From Deltaproteobacteria bacterium (GTDB lineage: Bacteria > JAUYMQ01), in assembly GCA_030698575.1 (NCBI GenBank), contig JAUYMQ010000502.1:1-5408 (forward strand): a stretch of 5,408 nt of DNA, in the 5' to 3' direction. A model generated the notes under the pieces. It saw nothing but the letters and a program-made list of their open reading frames with translations. It was not told the origin of the DNA and made no database searches. Shown piece after piece: positions 1 to 5,408 of the stretch (within the stretch, counting starts at the first letter, position 1; each line of letters begins with the position of its first letter). Made by a program: the position numbers and the translations under genes.

Positions 1-28
1 GGCTCGTGCGAACTTTGTCAGCCAGAGA

Positions 29-44
29 CTTCCCGACCGGGAGG
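29..44 (+). promoter_or_regulatory. Hairpin covering the small terminase ribosome binding site
   Basis: CTTCCC (29-34) can pair with GGGAGG (39-44) around the 4-base loop GACC, giving six pairs of which one is U-G. The right arm is the SD sequence of the terminase small subunit gene, whose ATG lies 8 bases beyond the hairpin. When folded it would hide the ribosome binding site. The stem is short, so it may be only a weak modulator or chance in GC-rich DNA. Confidence 0.3.
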
Positions 45-52
45 GTTTGCAA

Positions 53-499
53 ATGCCGAAGGGCGGCGCAAGAAACAACAAGCCGACGCATTTGCACATT
101 CTCGAAGGGACGGCGCGCAAGGATCGCCACTCCAAGAGCGAGCCCAAGCCCAAGCCCGTTGCCGGAGAGACACCGAAAAGTCTGGACCGTTACGGCAAAG
201 AGGCGTGGAAGCGGCTCGCGCCGATTCTGGAACGGATCGGCACACTAACCGAAGCCGACAGCGAACTGTTCGCGACCTTCTGCGATGCTTACAGCCAGTG
301 GCGCCGAGCCACGAAGACGCTTCGCAAGCTGCAACCTCTGGACGATGACTACCGCAAGGTCTCGATCACCGTGGAGAACGCCCGTAAGGACATGCGCCTG
401 ATCGGCGGGGAGTTCGGTATCGGGGCCGCGTCTCGTGGCCGGATCACTGTCAAGGGCGAGACAACGAAAGACGACATGGACGCACTACTCGGTGGGTGA
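53..499 (+). CDS. terS: Phage terminase small subunit, P27 family
   Basis: This 148-residue protein is the DNA-recognition subunit of the packaging motor. It binds the phage packaging site and brings the large subunit to the DNA. Family signs are the N-terminal block with KPTHLHILEGTARKDRH at about residues 10-26, the basic and proline-rich stretch EPKPKP (30-35), the helical block W-RLAPILERIG-LTEAD (52-69), and the C-terminal FGIGAASRGRI (121-131), which matches the usual F-G-l-t-P-s-s-R segment of P27-type proteins (Terminase_4). The length is typical. ATG at 53 is chosen because GGGAGGG (39-45) sits 7 bases upstream. The TTG at 47 in the same frame is only one base from that SD, which is too close. 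The frame stays open to the left edge, so an upstream extension cannot be fully excluded. It is followed 5 bases later by the large subunit. Confidence 0.93.
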   Translation: MPKGGARNNKPTHLHILEGTARKDRHSKSEPKPKPVAGETPKSLDRYGKEAWKRLAPILERIGTLTEADSELFATFCDAYSQWRRATKTLRKLQPLDDDYRKVSITVENARKDMRLIGGEFGIGAASRGRITVKGETTKDDMDALLGG

Positions 500-504
500 A
501 GTGA

Positions 505-2055
505 ATGCCCTACAGCGAGGCCCATGCTGATAGGGCCGTAGCCTTCTTCCGAAACCTCAAGCACACGAAGGGGCGCTGGGCGGGCGTCCCTTTCGATTTG
601 CTGCCATGGCAAGAGCAGATCGTCCGCCCGCTGTTCGGCACGCTGCGAGACGACGGCACGCGCCAGTATCGCCGGGTGTACGTCGAGGTCCCGAAGAAGC
701 AGGGTAAGTCGGAGCTCGCGGCCGGCATCGCGCTTTACGCCCTGTTCGCGGACAGCGAACCGGGTGCTGAGTGCTACAGCGCAGCAGCTGATCGGGACCA
801 GGCGAGCATCGTCTTCAACGTGGCGGCGCAGATGGTTCGGCAATCCCCCGCGCTGGGCAAGCGCTGCAAGATCATCGACAGCCAGAAGCGCATTGTGGTG
901 CCGGGCACGGCGAGCGTCTACCGGGTTCTCTCGGCGGAAGCGCACACGAAGCACGGCTTCAACGTCCATGCGGTGGTGTTCGACGAGCTGCACGCGCAGC
1001 CCGATCGCAACCTCTACGATGTGCTGACCGAAGGCAGCGGTGACGCCCGAACCCAACCCATCTTCTTCTTCATCACGACGGCAGGCTACGACCGGAATTC
1101 GATCTGCTGGGAGGTCCACGACTACGCCCGCAAGGTGCGAGACGGCGTGATCGAGGACCCCGAGTTCCTGCCGGCGATCTATGCCGCCGACGAAAAGGAC
1201 GACTGGCACGATGAGGCGACGTGGCGCAAGGCGAATCCGAGTCTCGGGATCACGGTCAGTATGGACGCGTTCACGGCAGCTTACAAGCGGGCCGCAGAGG
1301 TCCCGGCGTTGGAGAACACGTTCAAACGCCTGCGCCTGAACCTCTGGACCGAGCAGGAGACACGTTGGCTGACCATGGAGTCGTGGGACGCCTGCGACGG
1401 CCCGGTGGACGCGGCGGGACTGACCGGCAGGCGATGCTACGGCGGGCTCGACCTTGCGACGACGACGGACATTGCTGCGTTCGTGCTGGTGTTCCCTCCC
1501 GAAGAGGACGGCGAGTTGTACAAGCTGGCCCCTTACTTCTGGATCCCCGAAGAGGCCATGAAGAAGCGCTCCGAGCGGGACCGCGTCCCCTATGACGTAT
1601 GGGTGCGGGAGAAGCTGATCGAGGCCACCCCTGGCAACGTGATCGACTACGGCGCCATCATGCAGACCATCGACATGGCGGCGCAGCAGTTCGACATCGC
1701 CGAGGTCGCGTTTGACCGCTGGGGCGCCACGCAGATCAGCCTGGACCTGGCTGAGCAGGGCATGACGGTCGTCCCGATGGGGCAGGGGTTCGCCAGCATG
1801 AGCGCCCCGACCAAGGAACTCGAAAAGCTGGTCCTCGGAAAGCAACTGGCGCACGGCGGCAACCCGGTGCTACGCTGGATGGCGTCAAACGTCATGGTCG
1901 AGCAGGATGCAGCGGGCAATCTGAAGCCGAGCAAGAGCAAGAGCCGGGAGAAGATCGACGGCATTGTGGCGAGCGTGATGGCGCTTGACCGAGCCGTTCG
2001 GCACGAGAAGCCGAAGCCGTCGATCTACGAGACGCAGGGTTTCTCGGCCATCTAA
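505..2055 (+). CDS. terL: Phage terminase large subunit (ATPase and nuclease)
   Basis: This 516-residue motor protein hydrolyses ATP to push DNA through the portal and cuts the concatemer with its C-terminal RNase H-like nuclease. It belongs to the Terminase_1 (YmfN-like) group. N-terminal ATPase: adenine-side LPWQ (33-36), variant Walker A PKKQGKS (63-69), Walker B VVFDEL (157-162, with D160 and the likely catalytic E161) and coupling motif ITTAG (190-194). A linker containing RLNLW (277-281) leads to the nuclease, whose probable metal-binding aspartates are D316 in GGLDLA, D404 in AFDRWG and D485 in KIDGIVA. All key residues look intact and the length is normal. ATG at 505 lies 5 bases after the small subunit stop. 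Its SD is weak (GGTGGG or GAAG just upstream), which suggests expression partly coupled to translation of the preceding gene. Confidence 0.96.
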   Translation: MPYSEAHADRAVAFFRNLKHTKGRWAGVPFDLLPWQEQIVRPLFGTLRDDGTRQYRRVYVEVPKKQGKSELAAGIALYALFADSEPGAECYSAAADRDQASIVFNVAAQMVRQSPALGKRCKIIDSQKRIVVPGTASVYRVLSAEAHTKHGFNVHAVVFDELHAQPDRNLYDVLTEGSGDARTQPIFFFITTAGYDRNSICWEVHDYARKVRDGVIEDPEFLPAIYAADEKDDWHDEATWRKANPSLGITVSMDAFTAAYKRAAEVPALENTFKRLRLNLWTEQETRWLTMESWDACDGPVDAAGLTGRRCYGGLDLATTTDIAAFVLVFPPEEDGELYKLAPYFWIPEEAMKKRSERDRVPYDVWVREKLIEATPGNVIDYGAIMQTIDMAAQQFDIAEVAFDRWGATQISLDLAEQGMTVVPMGQGFASMSAPTKELEKLVLGKQLAHGGNPVLRWMASNVMVEQDAAGNLKPSKSKSREKIDGIVASVMALDRAVRHEKPKPSIYETQGFSAI

Positions 2056-2060
2056 GGAGG
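2054..2060 (+). promoter_or_regulatory. Consensus ribosome binding site of the small membrane protein gene
   Basis: AAGGAGG is 6 bases before the ATG at 2067 and shares its first two bases with the TAA stop of the large terminase gene. A ribosome ending on the terminase is therefore already over the next start. This is the strongest SD in the window and suggests that the small protein is made in quantity. Confidence 0.75.
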
Positions 2061-2066
2061 CACCCC

Positions 2067-2333
2067 ATGCTGCGCCGCATCGGCAGATCAGCCAAGGGTC
2101 TCCTCCTGTTCCTCCTGCTCGCGCCCGGAGTGATCTCGCGCCACATCATCCGTGCCGTCTCCATCGCCGATCTGCTCATTCTCGCGGGTCTGGCCGGCGT
2201 CTTCTACGGCCTGCACCATGAATGGCCGTGGTTGGCGTACGCGGGGACGGGCGCGATCTTCCTGCTGCTGGGGGTCGTTGCGGCGAACCGCGAGGCGGCT
2301 CGGGAAGTGGCGCGGCGAAAGGAGGGGCGGTAG
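2067..2333 (+). CDS. Small membrane protein between terminase and portal
   Basis: This is an 88-residue protein of unknown function. It has a basic N-terminus (R3, R4, R7, K10), a short hydrophobic stretch at 11-20, two clear membrane segments at about 32-50 and 54-73, and a charged basic tail (residues 75-88) that should face the cytoplasm. There is no cysteine lipobox and no enzymatic motif. The start is well supported by AAGGAGG 6 bases upstream, and the codons end mostly in G or C like those of its neighbours. Small hydrophobic proteins between terminase and portal are seen in other HK97-type phages. A role in attaching head assembly to the membrane, or in altering the host envelope, is only a guess. 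It does not look like a holin placed in a lysis cassette. The stop is TAG, and the portal starts in the same frame one codon later. Confidence 0.8.
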   Translation: MLRRIGRSAKGLLLFLLLAPGVISRHIIRAVSIADLLILAGLAGVFYGLHHEWPWLAYAGTGAIFLLLGVVAANREAAREVARRKEGR

Positions 2334-2336
2334 CGG

Positions 2337-3692
2337 ATGGGGATTTTCGCCAGCTTGCTGGAGACGCGGGACGACATCGGCTTCCAGCCCTGGCCGCGCG
2401 CCTGGCTTACCGGCCTTCTTGGCGGCGAGGAGACCGAGGCGGGCAACAAGATCGATGAGGAATCTTCTCTCTCGTCGACGGCGGTGTGGGCGGCGGTGAC
2501 GTTCTACGGCCAAGCCGTCGGCGGCCTCCCCCTCAAGTTGCAGCAGGCAATGGGCGAGCGGCGCAAGCGGGCCGCGCGGGAGAAGCCTCTGTACAACGTT
2601 CTGCAGCGCATGGGTAACAGCGAAATGACGGCCATGTCACTGCGGGAGACGTTGCAAGCCCACGCGCTCCTTTGGGGCACGGGATACGCCGAGAAGGAGT
2701 TCAACGGCGCGGGCGATGTGGTGGGTCTGTGGCCGCTGAATCCCGCTCTGACACGAGCCGAGCGGAACAAGGAAACGGGCGAGCTGCAGTATCGAACCCG
2801 CATCCCCAGCAAGGGCATCGAGGCGGTTCTGCCCGCCAGGAATGTCTTTCGCCTGTCTGGGTTCTCGCTCAATGGCTTGGTGGGCCTGAGCCCGATACAG
2901 ACGAACCGCGACGCCATTGGTCTCGGCAAAGCGATGGAGACCTACGGGAGTCGGTTCTTCTCCAATGGGGCGCGGCCGGCAGCGGTGTTGAAGCATCCGG
3001 GCGCGGTGAGTGATCCCGCCAAGAAAAACATGCGCGAGTCGTGGCAGGAGATATACGGCGGCCTGAAGCGTTCTCACCGCATCGCGATCCTCGAAGAAGG
3101 CGTGGACTACCAGTCCATCGCCGATAACAACGAGGCCAGCCAGTTCCTGGAGGGCAGGACGTTCCAGGTGGTGGAAGCGGCGAGAATCTTCAACGTCTCG
3201 CCGTACATACTGCAAGATTATTCCAGGGCAACTTTTTCCAATGTGGAACATGCTGCCATTCACACCGTTGTTCATAGTTTGCGTCCTTGGTTCGTGCGGT
3301 GGGAACAAGCCATCGAAATGCAGCTCCTGTCCGAGAGAGAGAGAGCAGAAGGCTACTTCGTCCGGCACATCGCCGAAGGACTTCTCCGGGGCGATACGCT
3401 CTCTCGCTACCGTGCCTACGCCATCGGCCGCAACTGGGGTTGGCTGAGCGCGAACGATGTGCGCGATCTTGAAGATCAAGATGACATCGGCCCGAGCGGC
3501 GATCTCTACCTGATCCCAGGCAACATGACGTTGGCAGAGGAAGCCGGTTCGCTGGGTATGGACGAACCGGGCGGCGATGATCCGGCGACTGAACCGACAG
3601 ACGAAGGCAGCCCGAACAATCGCGCTCACACGAACGGGCACGCGAACAGAGTGGCTATCGCGGGCGGTTTCCGCTGGCCTGCTGGGGAGTGA
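2337..3692 (+). CDS. Phage portal protein, HK97 family
   Basis: This 451-residue protein forms the dodecameric ring at the unique capsid vertex through which DNA enters and leaves and to which the terminase and neck attach. HK97-family marks in order: an N-terminal segment with AVWAAV (49-54) and GLPLKL (63-68), GLSPI (183-187), FFSNGARPAAVL (207-218), LEEGVDYQSI (252-261), the helix AARIFNVSPYILQD (281-294), FSNVEHA (300-306), LRPWFVRWEQAI (315-326), and LLRGD-SRY followed by GWLSANDVRDLE (349-379). It is slightly longer than HK97 portal because of a polar, glycine- and acid-rich tail after about residue 405. The SD AAAGGAGGGG (2318-2327) lies inside the end of the preceding gene, about 9-11 bases before ATG. 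The stop is 4 bases before the protease start. Codons at 3207-3287 are unusually A/T-ending. Confidence 0.95.
   Translation: MGIFASLLETRDDIGFQPWPRAWLTGLLGGEETEAGNKIDEESSLSSTAVWAAVTFYGQAVGGLPLKLQQAMGERRKRAAREKPLYNVLQRMGNSEMTAMSLRETLQAHALLWGTGYAEKEFNGAGDVVGLWPLNPALTRAERNKETGELQYRTRIPSKGIEAVLPARNVFRLSGFSLNGLVGLSPIQTNRDAIGLGKAMETYGSRFFSNGARPAAVLKHPGAVSDPAKKNMRESWQEIYGGLKRSHRIAILEEGVDYQSIADNNEASQFLEGRTFQVVEAARIFNVSPYILQDYSRATFSNVEHAAIHTVVHSLRPWFVRWEQAIEMQLLSERERAEGYFVRHIAEGLLRGDTLSRYRAYAIGRNWGWLSANDVRDLEDQDDIGPSGDLYLIPGNMTLAEEAGSLGMDEPGGDDPATEPTDEGSPNNRAHTNGHANRVAIAGGFRWPAGE
3684..3689 (+). promoter_or_regulatory. Ribosome binding site fixing the protease start
   Basis: GGGGAG ends 7 bases before the ATG at 3697. 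The protease frame is open further back, to an ATG at 3577, but that upstream part overlaps the portal coding region and has no family resemblance. This SD therefore decides the start at 3697. Confidence 0.65.
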
Positions 3693-3696
3693 CGAC

Positions 3697-5106
3697 ATGA
3701 ACCGATGGTGGGAAGTGCGCCAGGCCGAAGGCGACAGTTCGGTGGGCGAGCTGTACCTGTACGACCCTATCGCCAGCGACGGCTCGCTCTGGGCATTGTT
3801 TTTCGACGACATCACGCCCAAGCAGATCAAGCGGGAGCTGGACGCGCTGGGGGACATCAGGCGTCTCAACGTGTTCATCAATTCGCCTGGCGGCGAGGTG
3901 TTCGCCTCCAACGCCATCCACAACCTGATTCGCCGCCACAAGGCCGAGACGTGGGTCTACATCGACGGTCTGGCCGCGTCGGGCGCCTCTATCGTCGCGG
4001 TTGCCGGAGATCACGTCATCGCCTACCCCAACAGTATGGGTATGCTCCACAACGCGTGGACGTGGGCCATGGGTGAGGCGAAGGACTTCCGCAAAGAGGC
4101 CGACACGCTGGATGAGATCCAGAAGTCGATCATCGGGGCCTACAGCGTGAAGATGGGGCTCCCCAAAGACGAGATTGCGCGTCTCATGAACGAAGAGACC
4201 TGGATGGACAGCGAACGCATGCTAGAACTGGGGTTCGTTGACGAGATCGACACGTCCAAGGAGATCGACGTTCGCTGCGAGGACCACGCCCTGGTGGTCA
4301 ACGGTCGCAGCTTCGATGTGCGCGCCTACCCCTACTTGAAGAACGCACCGGCCTGGGAGCGGCGCAACACTTCGCTCGATCTCCCCGAGCGCCGCTCGCC
4401 CGAGTCCGATTCATCCTATCCCCTCACCTTCGACCTCCGAGACGCCCTGCGCGCCGCTCTGGACCGTGCCGAGGAGAGAGAAGAGGAGAAGGTCGAGCGC
4501 CGGCAGGTGGCGGGTGTGGAAGTGCGGGTTGTACCCGGCGAAAACGGGGCCCCCGCCCGCATCGAAGGTCACGCCGCTGTCTTCGACAAGTGGAGCGTCG
4601 TCATGTTCGATCCCGTTCGCCGGGTACGGTTCAAGGAGAAGATCCACCCCGGCGCGTTCAAGGACGCCATCGAGAGCGACGACGTCCGCTGCCTTTGGAA
4701 CCACGACCGCAACCTCGTGCTCGGCCGCACCAAGAACCCCAAGGGCAGCACCCTGGAGTTGCGAGAGGACGGCACGGGCCTGTTCTTCTCGGCGTCTCCC
4801 CCCGACTGGTCGGGATGGATTCAGGAGACTATCGACCGGGGCGATGTGGACGGTGGCAGCTTCGGGTTTGCCGTCACCGACCCAGACGGCGAGAAGTGGA
4901 ACTTCAAGGCCGAGATTGCGGAGAGGGAAATCTTCTCGGCCCGTCTTTACGATGTATCTCCCGCTACATACCCCGCCTACCAAACGACGGAGGTTTCTGC
5001 CCGGTCTGATCCGGGCCATGATGACACAATTCCCGCAGAGGAGGATGATGCTGTGAACGACCTCTCGCTGCTGGAGAGAGAGTTGGAGCTGGCACTGTTG
5101 GAGTAG
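3697..5106 (+). CDS. Fused prohead protease: ClpP-like domain plus HK97 U35-type domain
   Basis: This 469-residue protein should cleave the capsid scaffold inside the prohead. Residues about 15-187 are a ClpP-like head-maturation protease: GELYLYDPI (17-25), INSPGGEV (61-68), nucleophile S95 in GLAASGAS (91-98), H118 in MGMLHN (114-119), and ETWMDSERMLELGFVDEI (167-184), where E167 sits at the usual Asp position. A polar linker follows, ending in a charged helix (about 247-270). Residues about 266-435 form a prohead protease like HK97 gp4 (U35): EGHAAVFD (290-297), KIHPGAF (315-321), LWNHD with H336, VLGRT (341-345), RGDVDGGSFGF with S388 (381-391), and DVSPATYPAY (419-428). The tail is acidic and leucine-rich. 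Standalone proteases of either family are roughly half this size. No stop or break in codon pattern is visible in the linker, which supports a real fusion. The start at 3697 has an SD 7 bases upstream. Confidence 0.92.
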   Translation: MNRWWEVRQAEGDSSVGELYLYDPIASDGSLWALFFDDITPKQIKRELDALGDIRRLNVFINSPGGEVFASNAIHNLIRRHKAETWVYIDGLAASGASIVAVAGDHVIAYPNSMGMLHNAWTWAMGEAKDFRKEADTLDEIQKSIIGAYSVKMGLPKDEIARLMNEETWMDSERMLELGFVDEIDTSKEIDVRCEDHALVVNGRSFDVRAYPYLKNAPAWERRNTSLDLPERRSPESDSSYPLTFDLRDALRAALDRAEEREEEKVERRQVAGVEVRVVPGENGAPARIEGHAAVFDKWSVVMFDPVRRVRFKEKIHPGAFKDAIESDDVRCLWNHDRNLVLGRTKNPKGSTLELREDGTGLFFSASPPDWSGWIQETIDRGDVDGGSFGFAVTDPDGEKWNFKAEIAEREIFSARLYDVSPATYPAYQTTEVSARSDPGHDDTIPAEEDDAVNDLSLLERELELALLE

Positions 5107-5134
5107 GGGCCGGCGACCACCCGCATTATCGACC

Positions 5135-5158
5135 AGAAGCCGCCTCTTGGCGGTTTCT
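5135..5158 (+). terminator. Hairpin between protease and capsid genes, possible weak terminator or mRNA processing site
   Basis: AGAAGCCGCC (5135-5144) and GGCGGTTTCT (5149-5158) form a 10-bp stem with one G-U pair around the loop TCTT. The downstream arm is followed only by TCGCG and not by a run of T, so it is a poor intrinsic terminator in the + direction. It lies in the only sizeable intergenic gap, just ahead of the most highly needed gene. A role as partial terminator, mRNA stabiliser or processing site would fit, but this is inferred from position and fold only. Confidence 0.4.
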
Positions 5159-5176
5159 TCGCGTGTAGAGAAGCCG

Positions 5177-5183
5177 AAAGGGG
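5177..5183 (+). promoter_or_regulatory. Ribosome binding site of the capsid gene
   Basis: AAAGGGG is 9 bases before the ATG at 5193 and only 3 bases before the in-frame ATG at 5187. The spacing favours 5193, but both starts give essentially the same protein. A third in-frame ATG occurs at 5208. Confidence 0.55.
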
Positions 5184-5192
5184 CAGATGAAC

Positions 5193-5408
5193 ATGCCTGT
5201 TGCGACGATGGATGCAACCGAACTGCGGCAGAAGCGGGCCGAGAAGCTCACCGCTGCCGGGAAGATTCTCGAGAAGGCCCGCGCCGAGGGCCGCGCGCTC
5301 ACCGCCGAGGAGACGCAGAGTTACGACGTTCTCCGCGACGAGGCAAAGGCTCTGAAGGCCACGATTGACCGGCTGGAGGAGCAGGAGAAGCTCGACGAGG
5401 AGATGCGG
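5193..5408 (+). CDS. Major capsid protein, HK97 family, N-terminal delta region (partial)
   Basis: The frame is open from the start to the right edge, giving the first 72 residues of a protein that continues outside the window. It begins MPVATMDATELRQKRAEKL and is almost entirely charged helix, with blocks such as EGRALTAEE and a heptad-like stretch up to the edge. This is the pattern of the scaffolding delta domain of HK97 gp5-type capsid proteins (L-x-x-x-R, then A-x-x-E-x-R-x-L-T-x-E-E, then an L-x-x-E-x-x-x-L-x-x-x-I helix). That domain directs shell assembly and is then removed by the prohead protease encoded just upstream. The shell-forming domain and the cleavage site are not in view. 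The position after the protease matches the HK97 order portal, protease, capsid. The start could also be ATG at 5187. Confidence 0.85.
   Translation, partial: MPVATMDATELRQKRAEKLTAAGKILEKARAEGRALTAEETQSYDVLRDEAKALKATIDRLEEQEKLDEEMR

Noticed and set aside
47-52. TTG start for the small terminase
   Set aside because: Only one base separates it from the SD, whereas ATG at 53 has a normal 7-base spacing and gives the usual M-P-K-G N-terminus.
1-52. Possible upstream gene end or cos/packaging site
   Set aside because: All three forward frames are open over these bases and none gives a recognisable protein. Without more sequence to the left neither a gene nor a cos site can be supported.
349-1854. 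Minus-strand open frame of 501 codons opposite the large terminase gene
   Set aside because: It has no recognisable motif, its sequence is arginine- and leucine-rich as expected from reading GC-rich codons backwards, and the opposite strand encodes a clear terminase with all its motifs.
3577-3696. 40-codon upstream extension of the protease frame
   Set aside because: It overlaps the portal C-terminus, resembles no protease, and the ATG at 3697 has a well-spaced GGGGAG. The ClpP-like similarity begins soon after that start.
2637-3941. Minus-strand open frame of 434 codons opposite portal and protease
   Set aside because: It spans two real genes on the other strand, matches no family I recognise and has no convincing start signal; it is a shadow of GC-rich coding sequence.
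4471-4509. Possible internal start producing a free U35 protease domain (AGGAG near 4484, GTG at 4507)
   Set aside because: The spacing of about 18 bases is too long, and the purine-rich stretch is explained by the glutamate codons of the charged linker helix.
5107-5186. Promoter for the capsid gene
   Set aside because: CATTAT near 5124 is a weak -10-like match with no -35-like hexamer at suitable distance.
4411-5217. Minus-strand open frame of 268 codons opposite the protease end
   Set aside because: It crosses the protease-capsid gap and both gene ends with no family resemblance, whereas the + strand frames are clear protease and capsid sequences.

Overview
The window is a stretch of GC-rich DNA carrying the packaging and head-assembly module of an HK97-type tailed phage or prophage. 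All recognisable genes lie on the + strand: terminase small subunit (P27 family), terminase large subunit, a small membrane protein, the portal protein, a prohead protease and the start of the major capsid protein. No host chromosomal gene, tRNA, integrase, insertion sequence or CRISPR array is visible, so the sequence does not show whether this is a free phage or an integrated prophage. The host is best described only as a high-GC bacterium: most codons end in G or C, and several genes have Shine-Dalgarno (SD) sequences close to AAGGAGG.

Layout: bases 1-52 precede the first gene and include a small hairpin over its ribosome binding site. The small terminase (53-499) is followed after 5 bases by the large terminase (505-2055), which has intact-looking ATPase and nuclease motifs. 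After 11 bases comes an 88-residue membrane protein (2067-2333) and after 3 more the portal (2337-3692). After 4 bases the protease gene follows (3697-5106). A gap of about 85 bases (5107-5192) holds a 10-bp hairpin, and the capsid gene starts at about 5193 and runs off the right edge. The tight spacing of the first five genes indicates one late operon with translational coupling.

How the genes work together: the portal forms the ring at one vertex of the procapsid. The capsid protein builds the shell, with its N-terminal delta region acting as scaffold. The protease is packaged inside and cleaves the scaffold. The small terminase recognises the phage DNA, and the large terminase cuts it and pumps it through the portal.

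The main point of interest is the protease. One open reading frame encodes a ClpP-like (S14-type) head-maturation protease and, behind a charged linker, a complete-looking HK97 gp4-type (U35) prohead protease. These two families usually substitute for one another, so a fusion with both active sites apparently retained is unusual. Smaller observations are a same-frame amber stop joining the membrane protein and portal frames, an 81-base patch of atypical codon use in the portal gene, and two RNA hairpins. I see no evidence of a wholly new type of system; the rest is a standard head module.
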